In this document: positions 18,178 through 27,058 of the stretch, piece by piece
How positions within the stretch are numbered: the first letter of the stretch is position 1
Layout: each line of letters starts with the position of its first letter
Source: Methanoregulaceae archaeon UBA467
Lineage (GTDB): Archaea; Halobacteriota; Methanomicrobia; Methanomicrobiales; Methanospirillaceae
Length of the DNA stretch: 64,000 nucleotides
Reading direction: 5' to 3'
Assembly (NCBI GenBank): GCA_002503825.1
Contig: DASP01000014.1
Location: forward strand, 186,001-250,000
Position numbers and translations under genes: made by a program
The notes under the pieces: model-generated
Databases searched by the model: none
What the model was told of the DNA's origin: nothing
Seen by the model: the letters and a program-made list of their open reading frames with translations, nothing else

Positions 18178-19037
18178 TTTCAATCCTGAATGCAGTCCTT
18201 TTCATCATACTTGCCCCGCTGATAGGAGGTTTAATCGCCGGTATCGACCGGAAAATAACCGCAAGGATGCAGGGAAGGATGGGCCCGCCCCTGTTGCAGC
18301 CATTCTATGATGTTGCAAAACTCTTTGAAAAAGAGAACGTTGTCGTTACACCGTCCCAGAATTACTATGTACTTAGTTATATCGTATTCATCGCAGTGAG
18401 CGGTGCATTGTTCTTCTCGGGCGGCGACCTGCTTTTGGTTATCTTTGCCTTCACCCTTGCGCATATTTTCCTTGTACTGGGAGCATATTCAACCAATTCC
18501 CCGTACAGTTTCATCGGGGCTGAGAGAGAACTTATCCAGATAATCGCCTATGAGCCAATGATTATTCTCAGTGCGGTCGGGATGTACATGGTGACGAAGA
18601 GCTTTTTTGTAAGCGACATTATGAACTCTCCAATTCCGGTGATTGTGTATCTCCCGGGGATTTTTATCGGATTTCTCATGGTATTGACAATAAAACTTCG
18701 TAAATCTCCGTTTGATTTGTCCACATCCCACCATGCCCACCAGGAAATTGTAAAAGGTGTCACTACTGAATTTTCCGGGTCCGGGCTGGGAAAGATAGAG
18801 ATTGCCCACTGGTATGAAAATGTCTTCCTGCTCGGATTTATTTACCTGTTCTTTGCATTTAATCCGGTTATTGCACTTGCAGCAATTATCGTGACATATC
18901 TGATTGAAATATTCATTGATAACACATTTTCCCGGGTTAAATGGCAGTATACAATAAAAAGTGCGTGGATTGTCGCAGGGACTCTCGGGATCGTGAATCT
19001 TGCAGTCCTCTATTACCTTTCGGGAGTGATGGGATAA
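18174..19037 (+). CDS. echB: Ech-type hydrogenase, NuoH-like membrane subunit
   Basis: A 287-residue protein with about eight membrane helices, homologous to complex I NuoH and formate hydrogenlyase HycD. The segment GRMGPPLLQPFYDVAKLFEK near residue 35 is the family signature. EchB anchors the hydrogenase module and lines the coupling path between the nickel-iron site and the antiporter subunit. The ATG at 18174 overlaps the echA stop. The end overlaps the echC start by one base. Confidence 0.93.
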   Translation: MISILNAVLFIILAPLIGGLIAGIDRKITARMQGRMGPPLLQPFYDVAKLFEKENVVVTPSQNYYVLSYIVFIAVSGALFFSGGDLLLVIFAFTLAHIFLVLGAYSTNSPYSFIGAERELIQIIAYEPMIILSAVGMYMVTKSFFVSDIMNSPIPVIVYLPGIFIGFLMVLTIKLRKSPFDLSTSHHAHQEIVKGVTTEFSGSGLGKIEIAHWYENVFLLGFIYLFFAFNPVIALAAIIVTYLIEIFIDNTFSRVKWQYTIKSAWIVAGTLGIVNLAVLYYLSGVMG

Positions 19038-19504
19038 TGTCATACATGAAAAAGTCCCCCTGGATCATGCATTATGATGCATCGAGCTGTAATGGCTGCG
19101 ATATTGAAGTCCTTGCATGCCTGACACCCCTTTATGATGTCGAACGGTTCGGTATCATAAACACCGGAAATCCAAAACATACCGATATTTTTGTGGTAAC
19201 CGGTGGCATAAACGAACAGAACAGGGCGGTCGTCAAAAACATCTATGACCAGATACCCGAACCAAAGGTCGTGGTTGCAGTCGGCATCTGTGCAACTTCA
19301 GGCGGGGTATTCCGGGAGTGCTACAATATCATGGGCGGGATTGACAAAATAATCCCGGTGGATGTATATGTCCCGGGTTGTGCGGCACGACCCGAATCAA
19401 TTATCGACGGGATTGTAACGGCACTTGGAGTCCTTGAAAAGAAACGGCAATTGATGAAGGAACCTGCAGGTAAAACCGATGTGACAGGTGGAGAGAAGAA
19501 ATGA
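19037..19504 (+). CDS. echC: Ech-type [NiFe] hydrogenase small subunit
   Basis: A 155-residue NuoB-like subunit carrying the proximal [4Fe-4S] cluster. Ligand motifs are SSCNGCDIEVLACL near residues 18-30, GICATSGGVF near residue 84 and VPGCAARPE near residue 115, the full set of four cysteines expected. It passes electrons between the ferredoxin-like subunit and the nickel-iron site of EchE. The overlap at ATAATG couples it to echB. Confidence 0.94.
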   Translation: MSYMKKSPWIMHYDASSCNGCDIEVLACLTPLYDVERFGIINTGNPKHTDIFVVTGGINEQNRAVVKNIYDQIPEPKVVVAVGICATSGGVFRECYNIMGGIDKIIPVDVYVPGCAARPESIIDGIVTALGVLEKKRQLMKEPAGKTDVTGGEKK

Positions 19505-19890
19505 CAATAGAAGACCAGCAAACAACAGTAATCGATCTGTCCTCCCTGATCGGGAAGGTCGAATCGTTTAAAAACCAAGGATGTCGTCTCGTCCAGATGC
19601 ACTGCACCCGGATAGAAGATAACTTCGAGATTAACTACTCGTTCGAAAAAGACCTCTCGTTCAGAACTGTCCGTATCCTTGTCCCGATGGATACGGAAGT
19701 CCCATCAGTTTCGGGGATCTTCTGGGGTGCATTCATTTATGAAAATGAGATGCATGACCTTTTCGGGGTGAAGGTCCGGGGTATGAATGTCGACTTTAAA
19801 GGAAACCTCATCAGGACATCAGTACGATACCCGTTCCGTGAGCCGGTATTCAAAGGGGAGGGGGAGGGTCCATGTCACGAAAGATCGTGA
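19501..19890 (+). CDS. echD: Ech-type hydrogenase, NuoC-like subunit
   Basis: A 129-residue homologue of the complex I 30-kDa subunit. The motif YENEMHDLFGVKVRG near residue 80 is the NuoC signature. It carries no cofactor and helps hold the catalytic subunits together. The C-terminal tail overlaps the echE start by 19 bases and reads through a low-complexity GEGEGP stretch. Confidence 0.88.
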   Translation: MTIEDQQTTVIDLSSLIGKVESFKNQGCRLVQMHCTRIEDNFEINYSFEKDLSFRTVRILVPMDTEVPSVSGIFWGAFIYENEMHDLFGVKVRGMNVDFKGNLIRTSVRYPFREPVFKGEGEGPCHERS

Positions 19891-20951
19891 TCCCGTTCGG
19901 GCCCCAGCACCCTGTGCTCCCGGAACCGATACACCTTGACCTGGTGCTCGAGGATGAGACCGTGGTCGAAGCCGTTCCATCCATCGGTTATGTGCACAGG
20001 GGACTTGAAACGCTGATAACAAAGCGTGAATATCCCGAATATGTGTACATTGCCGAACGGACCTGCGGTATCTGCAGCTTCATCCACGGCATGACATACT
20101 GCCAGGGAATTGAACAGATCATGGGTGTCGAAGTCCCGGATCGCGCACACTACCTCAGGACCATCTGGTCCGAATATTCAAGGCTCCACTCGCACCTGTT
20201 ATGGCTCGGGCTTTTTGCAGATGGAATGGGCTTTGAAAACCTCTTTATGAACTGCTGGCGCCAGAGAGAGACAGTCCTTGACGTACTCGAGGAGACGACC
20301 GGCGGAAGGGTCATCCAGGGGAGCTGCAAGGTTGGGGGTGTACGGAAAGATATCCCTGCAGCCACGCTTGAACGCATGCTTTCAGATCTTGATCCTTTTG
20401 AAATAAAATTGAAGGAACTGGCCGATATCTTCCTCCATGACGACTCGGTCATTCACCGGACAAAAGGCGTCGGCATCCTGCCGCCGGACGAGGCATACGC
20501 CCTCGGCGCAGTCGGCCCTACCGGACGGGGCAGTGGTGTTGCGATTGATATGCGGATGACAGGGTACGCGGCATACGGGAAACTGAACTTTACACCGGTA
20601 GTGGAGAATGATGGAGACTGTTATTCACGCTGCGCTGTCAGGGTAAAGGAGCTCTTTACCTCGATTGACCTGATACGACAGGCGATCCGGCAGATCCCTG
20701 AAGGTGAGACCGAGGTCAAGGTCAAAGGAAACCCGGATGGGGAGTATTTCTCACGTTCTGAACAGCCGCGAGGCGAACTTGTGCATTACGTGAAAGGAAA
20801 CGGGACAAAACACATTGTCAGGTCGCGGATACGCACCCCTACGCTGACGAACATCCCGCCACTGGTCAAAATGATGCAGGGGTGCGAGCTTGCTGATGTC
20901 CCGGTCATCGTTCTGTCAATTGACCCCTGTATAGGGTGCATGGAGAGGTGA
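19872..20951 (+). CDS. echE: Ech-type [NiFe] hydrogenase large subunit
   Basis: A 359-residue catalytic subunit. Both nickel-ligand pairs are present: C65 and C68 in RTCGICSFIH, and C353 and C356 in DPCIGCMER. This shows a true hydrogenase rather than a complex I NuoD descendant. The protein stops three residues after the last cysteine, so there is no C-terminal extension to be removed by a maturation protease. Length agrees with known EchE. HypC at 56165 in this window is a candidate maturation partner. Confidence 0.95.
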   Translation: MSRKIVIPFGPQHPVLPEPIHLDLVLEDETVVEAVPSIGYVHRGLETLITKREYPEYVYIAERTCGICSFIHGMTYCQGIEQIMGVEVPDRAHYLRTIWSEYSRLHSHLLWLGLFADGMGFENLFMNCWRQRETVLDVLEETTGGRVIQGSCKVGGVRKDIPAATLERMLSDLDPFEIKLKELADIFLHDDSVIHRTKGVGILPPDEAYALGAVGPTGRGSGVAIDMRMTGYAAYGKLNFTPVVENDGDCYSRCAVRVKELFTSIDLIRQAIRQIPEGETEVKVKGNPDGEYFSRSEQPRGELVHYVKGNGTKHIVRSRIRTPTLTNIPPLVKMMQGCELADVPVIVLSIDPCIGCMER

Positions 20952-20956
20952 GATAC

Positions 20957-21340
20957 ATGGCATTTTTTGAAATGGCTAAAACTGCAATAAGAACCGTGCT
21001 TGAAAGACCGGCCACCCGCCCTTACCCGTATGTCCCGGCAAAGAGGACCGGACTGTCACGAGGGCATGTTGTAATCGATGTGTCCAGGTGCATCTCGTGC
21101 GGTATGTGCATGAAGAAATGTCCGTCAGAAGCGATATGTGTCGGCAGGGAGGAAAAGACGTGGGCAATCGACCGCCTGCGCTGTATCGTGTGTAATTCGT
21201 GCGTTGAAGTATGTCCGGTAAAGTGCCTGACCATGGACCCTGTATATACTCCTTCTTTTACCATGCGGCCCGGGATGGAAGTCTTTGACATCACGTATGT
21301 CAAACCGGAACGCCCGGCAAAAAAAGAGGAGACAGAATAA
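20957..21340 (+). CDS. echF: Ech-type hydrogenase ferredoxin-like subunit (two [4Fe-4S])
   Basis: A 127-residue iron-sulfur subunit with two typical [4Fe-4S] motifs, CISCGMCMKKCP near residues 40-51 and CIVCNSCVEVCP near residues 75-86. It accepts electrons from soluble ferredoxin or gives electrons to it, and passes them to EchC. The start ATG at 20957 follows GGAGAGGTGAG. It ends the six-gene ech operon; no clear hairpin terminator follows. Confidence 0.93.
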   Translation: MAFFEMAKTAIRTVLERPATRPYPYVPAKRTGLSRGHVVIDVSRCISCGMCMKKCPSEAICVGREEKTWAIDRLRCIVCNSCVEVCPVKCLTMDPVYTPSFTMRPGMEVFDITYVKPERPAKKEETE

Positions 21341-21568
21341 CTATTTCACCCCCAACCGGTCGTTTTCAGGAAATAAACTCACACACACTTTTTCATCAGG
21401 ACCCGGACACAATGAACCTTTATTCCACTTTTCCAACCGGGCCTGTAAAAGATACCACGCCGGCACCCTCCGGCCTGCCGTGATACGAGATGGCAGAGCG
21501 GATGCGTTTTGCAACCAGTCATCTCTGCCGACGTTCCCGGGCGCCCCTGATATATACCGGCCATGGAA

Positions 21569-22120
21569 CTATGACAATCCGAGCCTTTCACGGATATCCA
21601 CCAGTGCTCCGATGGCAATTTCAAAATACACAGGCAGTTCAATAAGCGGTTCAATCAATGCAACCTGCTCTCTACGGCACCCTGCCGCAAATGATTTTTC
21701 CTTAAATTTTTTCCTGATTGTTTTTGCGGTGACATCCGTTATCCGTCCGCCTTTCATGAGCGCCGCCGCGATAATAAGACCGGAGATATTATCGGCAGCC
21801 TGAAGAGCACGGTCTGCAGGGGTGTCAGAATTGCCATAGATAAAATCATTGTGCCGCTTTACAATCTCTGCAATATCCTCGTCCACACCTTCCTCTAAAA
21901 GAATCCGGTATCCTTCGGTGCCATGTCGTGCCATGTCCCCGTCAATGAGCTCATAATCAATATCATGTAAAATCCCGATTATTTCCCATTTTTCAGCGTC
22001 CTGGTTGAGATATTCCGCAGTATTTTTCATGATTGCCGCGGTGGACAGGCAGTGGTTGAAAAGGTTCTCCCGGGTAACATACGTACCGAGCATCGAGATG
22101 GCATCGTCACGGGTTATCAT
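21569..22120 (-). CDS. HD-domain metal-dependent phosphohydrolase
   Basis: A 183-residue protein starting MITRDDAISMLGTYV (ATG at 22120; an upstream in-frame start at 22177 gives an unlikely extension). Metal-binding features of the HD family are visible: His in FNHCLSTAA, the HD pair in GILHDIDYEL, and RHGTEGYRILLEEG. Such proteins cleave phosphoester bonds in nucleotides or signalling molecules; the substrate is not predictable here. It lies 90 bases downstream of the endonuclease V gene on the same strand and may be cotranscribed. Confidence 0.85.
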   Translation of the reverse strand: MITRDDAISMLGTYVTRENLFNHCLSTAAIMKNTAEYLNQDAEKWEIIGILHDIDYELIDGDMARHGTEGYRILLEEGVDEDIAEIVKRHNDFIYGNSDTPADRALQAADNISGLIIAAALMKGGRITDVTAKTIRKKFKEKSFAAGCRREQVALIEPLIELPVYFEIAIGALVDIRERLGLS

Positions 22121-22210
22121 AATCCCATTTTTTCCCGTGAGGAACGATAAACTGATCCGGGAGAGGGCCGGCTGCATCTTACGCGGACACGACTTCCCGG
22201 TACCACGTCT

Positions 22211-22921
22211 TTATTCCGCCTTGCTTTCGCGAACACTGGTACCGGCGAGCATATGTGCCCTCCAGAGGGGTTCAGGCAGGCGGTGACATCCGGCAGCCAG
22301 GGTAACAATCTCAACCGATTGATCGACTGTTACCCCGTGTCCCGGTGAAATATAAACCGGACGCGATCCGGGTTTTTTCCGTACTCCCGTTGCAACGTGC
22401 TCGTCTCCCATGTAAACCGGGAATTCCAGGCCGTCCCGGCCCCGGGGAAATGTATAATTCCCTTTCATAAGTCTTCCTGCCACGCCTATCACAGGTATAT
22501 CAAGGAGGACTCCGACATGGGAGGCGAGCCCGAACCGTCGCGGGTGAGCGATACCATGTCCGTTGATGAGGAGTACCCCCGGTTTTTCCGGGAGCCTGTC
22601 CACCGCTTCAATGAGGCCCGGGCCTTCGCGAAATGCAAAATATCCCGCAATATAAGGAAACGATGCTTCAGAACGGCTAACGACACTCCGGATTTCAGAC
22701 AGCCCTGGAAATGTCATCAGGACGACTGCAGAATACACACTATTCCCGTCATACGCGGCATCAGCTCCCGCAATCGTCCTCACCGCAGACAGGTCCGGAA
22801 CAGGCCGGACAGAGCACTGTCTTCGAAGGGTTTCCTGAATTTTTTGCGCCCGGGCGATCGAGGCCGGAATCGTTCCTTCGTTCCTCTTTTTTTCAGCCAG
22901 TGTACATCGTACTGTCTCCAT
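22211..22921 (-). CDS. nfi: Endonuclease V family protein with Asn at a catalytic Asp position
   Basis: A 236-residue protein starting METVRCTLAEKKRNEG. Family landmarks are GADAAYDG (first catalytic Asp present), PYIAGYFAFREGPGL (catalytic Glu present) and INGHGIAHPRRFGLASHVG. In characterised endonuclease V the last motif reads DGxGxAHPR, with the Asp acting as a metal ligand; here it is Asn120 (codon AAC, read from 22562-22564). Endonuclease V cuts near deaminated adenine (inosine) in DNA or RNA. The change could abolish or alter cleavage. The fold assignment is secure, the activity is not. Confidence 0.9.
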   Translation of the reverse strand: METVRCTLAEKKRNEGTIPASIARAQKIQETLRRQCSVRPVPDLSAVRTIAGADAAYDGNSVYSAVVLMTFPGLSEIRSVVSRSEASFPYIAGYFAFREGPGLIEAVDRLPEKPGVLLINGHGIAHPRRFGLASHVGVLLDIPVIGVAGRLMKGNYTFPRGRDGLEFPVYMGDEHVATGVRKKPGSRPVYISPGHGVTVDQSVEIVTLAAGCHRLPEPLWRAHMLAGTSVRESKAE

Positions 22922-23189
22922 TTTCGTTTCTTTTTCCAGGCATGATGAAGCCGCGGGAGGTCTTCTCTCTCCCTGTCCTCGTGTTTTATACATACCTGCT
23001 CCTTGTTGTGGTCATCTCCATCCGGACTTTTTTTGATATTGCCCCGTTTATCTTCTGTTTTTTGAATTATGGTTATGACGTGGGACTGTCCCGTCTGCAT
23101 CCGATGATGATGTTGCCGGACTGGAACATTCAACGTATAGTCCGGGGCATAACGGGTGTTTCAACTCGTATGGTACGATACCAATTACC

Positions 23190-23220
23190 ATATATAAGAT
23201 TATAATGAAAATATTCATTC
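23190..23220 (+). promoter_or_regulatory. TATA promoter of the response regulator gene
   Basis: CATATATAAGAT at about 23189-23200 is a strong archaeal TATA box. Initiation about 25 bases on would fall within a few bases of the ATG at 23227, so the mRNA is probably leaderless or nearly so, in line with the lack of a ribosome-binding site. Confidence 0.5.
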
Positions 23221-23226
23221 CCTGAA

Positions 23227-23886
23227 ATGGCCGGAAACAATCGCGAGGAGATAACACAGACAATCCTTGTAGTAGACGATAACCGGGATCTTGTAGATCT
23301 CTATATTACCATACTGACGATGGAAGGATATACCATAGTCAGTGCATACAGCGGCCGGCAATGTCTTGAAATTTTAAAGACAATGGTTCCCGATCTCATA
23401 TTGCTTGATATCATGATGTCCCCGATGGACGGGTGGGAAACCCTCGTCAATATACGGTCGAATCCGGCCACACCGGATATCCCGGTTATCATGGTCACAG
23501 GTAAACAGTTCGTATTCGAAGAACTGGAAAAATTCGGAAATTATATTGACGGATATGTTATCAAGCCGATAAGCCCCAGGAAACTTAACGCACTCATCGA
23601 AGAGTTCCTTGCACGAAAATCCGCCATCGGCCATGAGGTGGAAAAAGCCGAAAAATCAGGGATAAAAAGTGAAATTATCAATGAATTCAGGGAGCTTTCA
23701 ATAAGGGTTCCTGTGATGAAATCCCTGATTGAAATGATCGAGGACGCATATCACGAGGGGCATAAGTCACACTACCATGACGAGCAAAAGGAGAAGATCA
23801 CTGCAATGCTCGAAACACTTCGCAGAAGGGAGGCCCGGCTCCATGAGATACAGGGGATCTTCGCCGGCGTCACAACCGCGGTATAA
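23227..23886 (+). CDS. Response regulator with receiver domain and helical C-terminus
   Basis: A 219-residue protein. Residues about 12-130 form a receiver domain: the acidic pair in VVDDNRD, the phosphorylatable Asp in LILLDIMMSPMDGWE, the switch Thr in MVTGK and the Lys in YVIKP. The remaining 90 residues are charged and helical with no DNA-binding domain I recognise, so output is probably by protein contact. It converges on a histidine kinase gene whose stop lies only 4 bases away, suggesting they could be partners. Confidence 0.9.
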   Translation: MAGNNREEITQTILVVDDNRDLVDLYITILTMEGYTIVSAYSGRQCLEILKTMVPDLILLDIMMSPMDGWETLVNIRSNPATPDIPVIMVTGKQFVFEELEKFGNYIDGYVIKPISPRKLNALIEEFLARKSAIGHEVEKAEKSGIKSEIINEFRELSIRVPVMKSLIEMIEDAYHEGHKSHYHDEQKEKITAMLETLRRREARLHEIQGIFAGVTTAV

Positions 23887-23890
23887 ATTA

Positions 23891-26011
23891 TCATTCCGTC
23901 ACGTTCGTCTTCCTGAATCCACCTTTTGAAACCTCGATCAGGAACCGTGCACCTTCCCCGGGAATTCCCTGTTCGGTTATCGTGCAACCGGTAATTGAGA
24001 CTATCTCTCTTATCAGGAATAACCCGTAACCAGTATTTTTACCATATCCACGCATGAAAATTTCTTCTTTTTCTGCATCCGGGACACCACGCCCGTTATC
24101 TTCGTAGATAATGGTAAGGTTCCCATCCGACTCTGCCAGTTTCATCCCGATGTATGAAACCGCACCCCCGTGTCGCAGGGAGTTATCAATAAGGTTAAAA
24201 AAAACCTTTTCAAAGAGGGGGTCTGCATACACTTCCACCGTATCTGGCGGATAAGTTACCGAAATACCTGATAAATCAACGGGATCTGCAGCTTTTGCAA
24301 AAATTTCACCCAGGTTCTGCCACTGCGGGGCGTGTGCACCAATCTCCTGGTAATCCCTCGAAAAAGCAATCTGACGCCGTATCGTTTCTGCGGAATTCTC
24401 GGCCCTGCGAATGTAATTGAGGACTGCAGAATTTTCTTCAACGGTCCGGACCATTTCAAGATATCCCATCAGTATTGTGAGCTGGTTGAAGACATCGTGC
24501 CGTGTAACGCTTGAAAGAAGGTTCAGTTTTGTATTTACCAGTCGAATGGCCCTCTCCGCCATGTTCCGGTCGGTAATGTCATGCAGCGTTGCAAAGACCA
24601 TTTTTTTTCCTTTCAGTGTAAGCGACTTCAGTGATACTTCGGTTTCTACAGGAGTCCCGTCCTTTTTCTGAAACAGCCATGAAAAAAACTGTGGCCGGTC
24701 CCATAATGCCTCACGCACGTATTCGGTTGACGCCATTTCCGAATCTCTCCCGTCCGGTTGGCTGGGAGGGGAAATATCCGAAAATTTACGGCCGATAAGA
24801 AATTCCCTTTCATAACCGAGAAGCCGGCACATCTGGGAATTACACTCTGTAAGAGTATCGTCAAGGAAAAAGATCCCGTCTGAAGAATTTTCAAACAGGA
24901 TCCGGTATTTTTTTTCATTTTCTATTAAATTCAGCTCTGCATTTTTTCTTCTGGTAATATCGTCCACAATACAGATTATCTTCCCGCCGTGTTCACCCCT
25001 GTTGAAAACAACTGAACAATGCATACCGACATCCACAATATATCCGTCTTTATGTTTCATCAGCAACTCGAAATATGCCGGGTGATGGGAATGTATCAGG
25101 TTATTAAAAAAATCGTGCGATACTGACTCATATCCGGCCGCAAGAAGAACCTTCACAGGCTGCCCAGTGACTTCCTCCCTTCGGTAACCGAGCATCTGCT
25201 GTATTCTTTCGTTGCAATCCAGAATATTGAGATCAGTATCAAGAGAGAGCAGAAGATTCGGAGCAGTTTCAAAAATACTCCGGAATTTTTTTTCATTCTC
25301 TATGATCGCTTTTTCTGCCTCTTTTCGAAGCCTGATATCGATAAAAGTTATGGCAGTCAGAGTCTCGTTAAGCATTGACCCTGATATCATCACGGGAAGG
25401 GGTTCATCACTGCTTGTTTTAAGGTCAAGTTCATGACTCGGGACTGATTCGTTCTTAGATATGGATTCCATGAGAGTATCGAAATCACGGTTCTCTGAAA
25501 ATATTTCAACAGCGGATTTTCCTTTCATTAATTCCGGCGAATATCCCAGCATTTCAGCCCCGTGGGCATTGATATCCAGTATGGTCCGGTTTAAAGTACC
25601 GGATTGGATCAGCACGATACCTGCTACACTCTCGTTAAATATCCCGCGATATTGCGTCTCTTTCTCCCTTAATTTTCCTGAAAGCGATGATACCATCACG
25701 GATACGGCAACGAGAATATAGAAACTCGCGGTAATGACTGCGTAGCTTAACGATTCAAATGCCGGATACTGGTATAACAGGATCACCAGGAGCTGGACCA
25801 TCCCTATGGCAACGGTATATAGCACCCCCCTCCTGGGGAACCAGTACGAGGCAAGAATGATGGGGATGTAAAAAATCAGGGGGGTGAATACGAGAAGCCC
25901 GTTCTGTAACCCGATAAGGTTACCATAAAAAGCAAAAATCGTACTGATACCCAGAACAAAGATACGGACATTTCTCCGTGATGTCCAGGGCATATCAGCA
26001 TTTTCCCTCAT
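23891..26011 (-). CDS. Membrane PAS-domain sensor histidine kinase
   Basis: A 706-residue kinase. Residues about 14-125 hold four or five membrane helices with short loops; three PAS domains follow (about 130-240, 245-360, 365-480). The phosphoacceptor region reads SSVTRHDVFNQLTILMGYLE, the RHD form common in methanogen kinases, and the ATPase domain has NLIDNSLRHGG and EDNGRGVPDAEKEEIFMRGYG. It lacks an obvious periplasmic sensor, so signals are probably sensed in the membrane or by the PAS domains. Its likely partner is the convergent response regulator at 23227. Confidence 0.92.
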   Translation of the reverse strand: MRENADMPWTSRRNVRIFVLGISTIFAFYGNLIGLQNGLLVFTPLIFYIPIILASYWFPRRGVLYTVAIGMVQLLVILLYQYPAFESLSYAVITASFYILVAVSVMVSSLSGKLREKETQYRGIFNESVAGIVLIQSGTLNRTILDINAHGAEMLGYSPELMKGKSAVEIFSENRDFDTLMESISKNESVPSHELDLKTSSDEPLPVMISGSMLNETLTAITFIDIRLRKEAEKAIIENEKKFRSIFETAPNLLLSLDTDLNILDCNERIQQMLGYRREEVTGQPVKVLLAAGYESVSHDFFNNLIHSHHPAYFELLMKHKDGYIVDVGMHCSVVFNRGEHGGKIICIVDDITRRKNAELNLIENEKKYRILFENSSDGIFFLDDTLTECNSQMCRLLGYEREFLIGRKFSDISPPSQPDGRDSEMASTEYVREALWDRPQFFSWLFQKKDGTPVETEVSLKSLTLKGKKMVFATLHDITDRNMAERAIRLVNTKLNLLSSVTRHDVFNQLTILMGYLEMVRTVEENSAVLNYIRRAENSAETIRRQIAFSRDYQEIGAHAPQWQNLGEIFAKAADPVDLSGISVTYPPDTVEVYADPLFEKVFFNLIDNSLRHGGAVSYIGMKLAESDGNLTIIYEDNGRGVPDAEKEEIFMRGYGKNTGYGLFLIREIVSITGCTITEQGIPGEGARFLIEVSKGGFRKTNVTE

Positions 26012-26242
26012 GGCCGGCTACACAATCTGTTTCTTTAAAAACCAGATATTTAAATCTTTGTGCATCACGGAACAATCATGGAATAATAATGCGGTATTTT
26101 TCAGTGTTCACGGACTACTGGAACCGTCTTTTTTTGAGGCGGCATTTCCGGTGACCTGGTATAATATAACAAGACGACCATGGAGAAGTACAGAATGTTT
26201 TTGTCGAAGTGTGACGATTATATTAGTAAGGATGGTATGTGA

Positions 26243-27037
26243 ATGAAAGAGAGCAGTCAGGATGAAGCCCGTACTGTTGTACTTGAAGAAGTCCCGGATT
26301 ATTTTATGGAACTTTCGGAATATCTTGAGGTGCTCAGCAACAGCCAGAGGTTAAAAATCCTTAAAATTCTTGAAAAAAAGCCAAAAGACGTTCGTGCTAT
26401 TGCTTCTGAAATTCACACCAGCTATGAAAACACAAAAAAACACTTGGACAAGCTCATCAGTACAGGCCTGATAAAAAAAGAGGTCGGGCTTGGACAGCAG
26501 ACTTCAAAGGGTGTTCACCCGGTCTGGAAATATTCACTTGTCCCGGGTGCGATGGAGGCACTTGTCCGCAACCTTGGAATCTTCTCAAACATGCGTATCA
26601 ACCTCTCTGACAATGAATTAAAAAAGAGGCTGGATGATGTCCGCGATGCCGTGGAAGATGAACTGACCGGTGACAGTCCCATGTTAATCGTGCTTGGCGG
26701 TCCAGAGGATGGAAAATTCTTCCTTCTCCAGGCCGCGGATATACGCGTCGGCAGGGTAGATCCCGGACATGAAGACCGGTACAGCCCGGAAAATGATATC
26801 TTACTTTCACCCGAGTACTCTTCCGTGAGCAGGGTGACAAAACCCCATTGCATTCTCAGGAAAGAAACCGGAAAATGGTATATTGAAGACAGGGGGAGTA
26901 CAGGAGGGACTTTTCTGAACAGCACGTCCCTTTTAAATAAAAAACCTGAACTCCTCCATGACGGCGACCTTATCGAACTGGCGAAAGGGTCTGCCTCGGC
27001 AAAACTCCTGGTCATCCTGCCTGAGAGTTCTGCGTAA
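26243..27037 (+). CDS. Winged-helix transcription regulator fused to a FHA phosphopeptide-binding domain
   Basis: A 264-residue two-domain protein. Residues about 27-95 are an ArsR-like winged helix (LEVLSNSQRLKILKILEKKP, then TSYENTKKHLDKLISTGL). Residues about 145-255 are a forkhead-associated domain, with RVGR, SSVSRVTKPHC and EDRGSTGGTFLN giving the Arg, Ser, His and Asn expected for phosphothreonine binding. It starts the three-gene set with a Ser/Thr kinase 22 bases downstream and a PP2C phosphatase after that. The inferred role is a gene regulator switched by phosphorylated partners. Confidence 0.9.
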   Translation: MKESSQDEARTVVLEEVPDYFMELSEYLEVLSNSQRLKILKILEKKPKDVRAIASEIHTSYENTKKHLDKLISTGLIKKEVGLGQQTSKGVHPVWKYSLVPGAMEALVRNLGIFSNMRINLSDNELKKRLDDVRDAVEDELTGDSPMLIVLGGPEDGKFFLLQAADIRVGRVDPGHEDRYSPENDILLSPEYSSVSRVTKPHCILRKETGKWYIEDRGSTGGTFLNSTSLLNKKPELLHDGDLIELAKGSASAKLLVILPESSA

Positions 27038-27058
27038 AGCCAGTTGCAATACAATACC

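Noticed and set aside
24332..25721. Several plus-strand ORFs within the histidine kinase gene
   Set aside because: Antisense shadows of a well-supported kinase reading frame.
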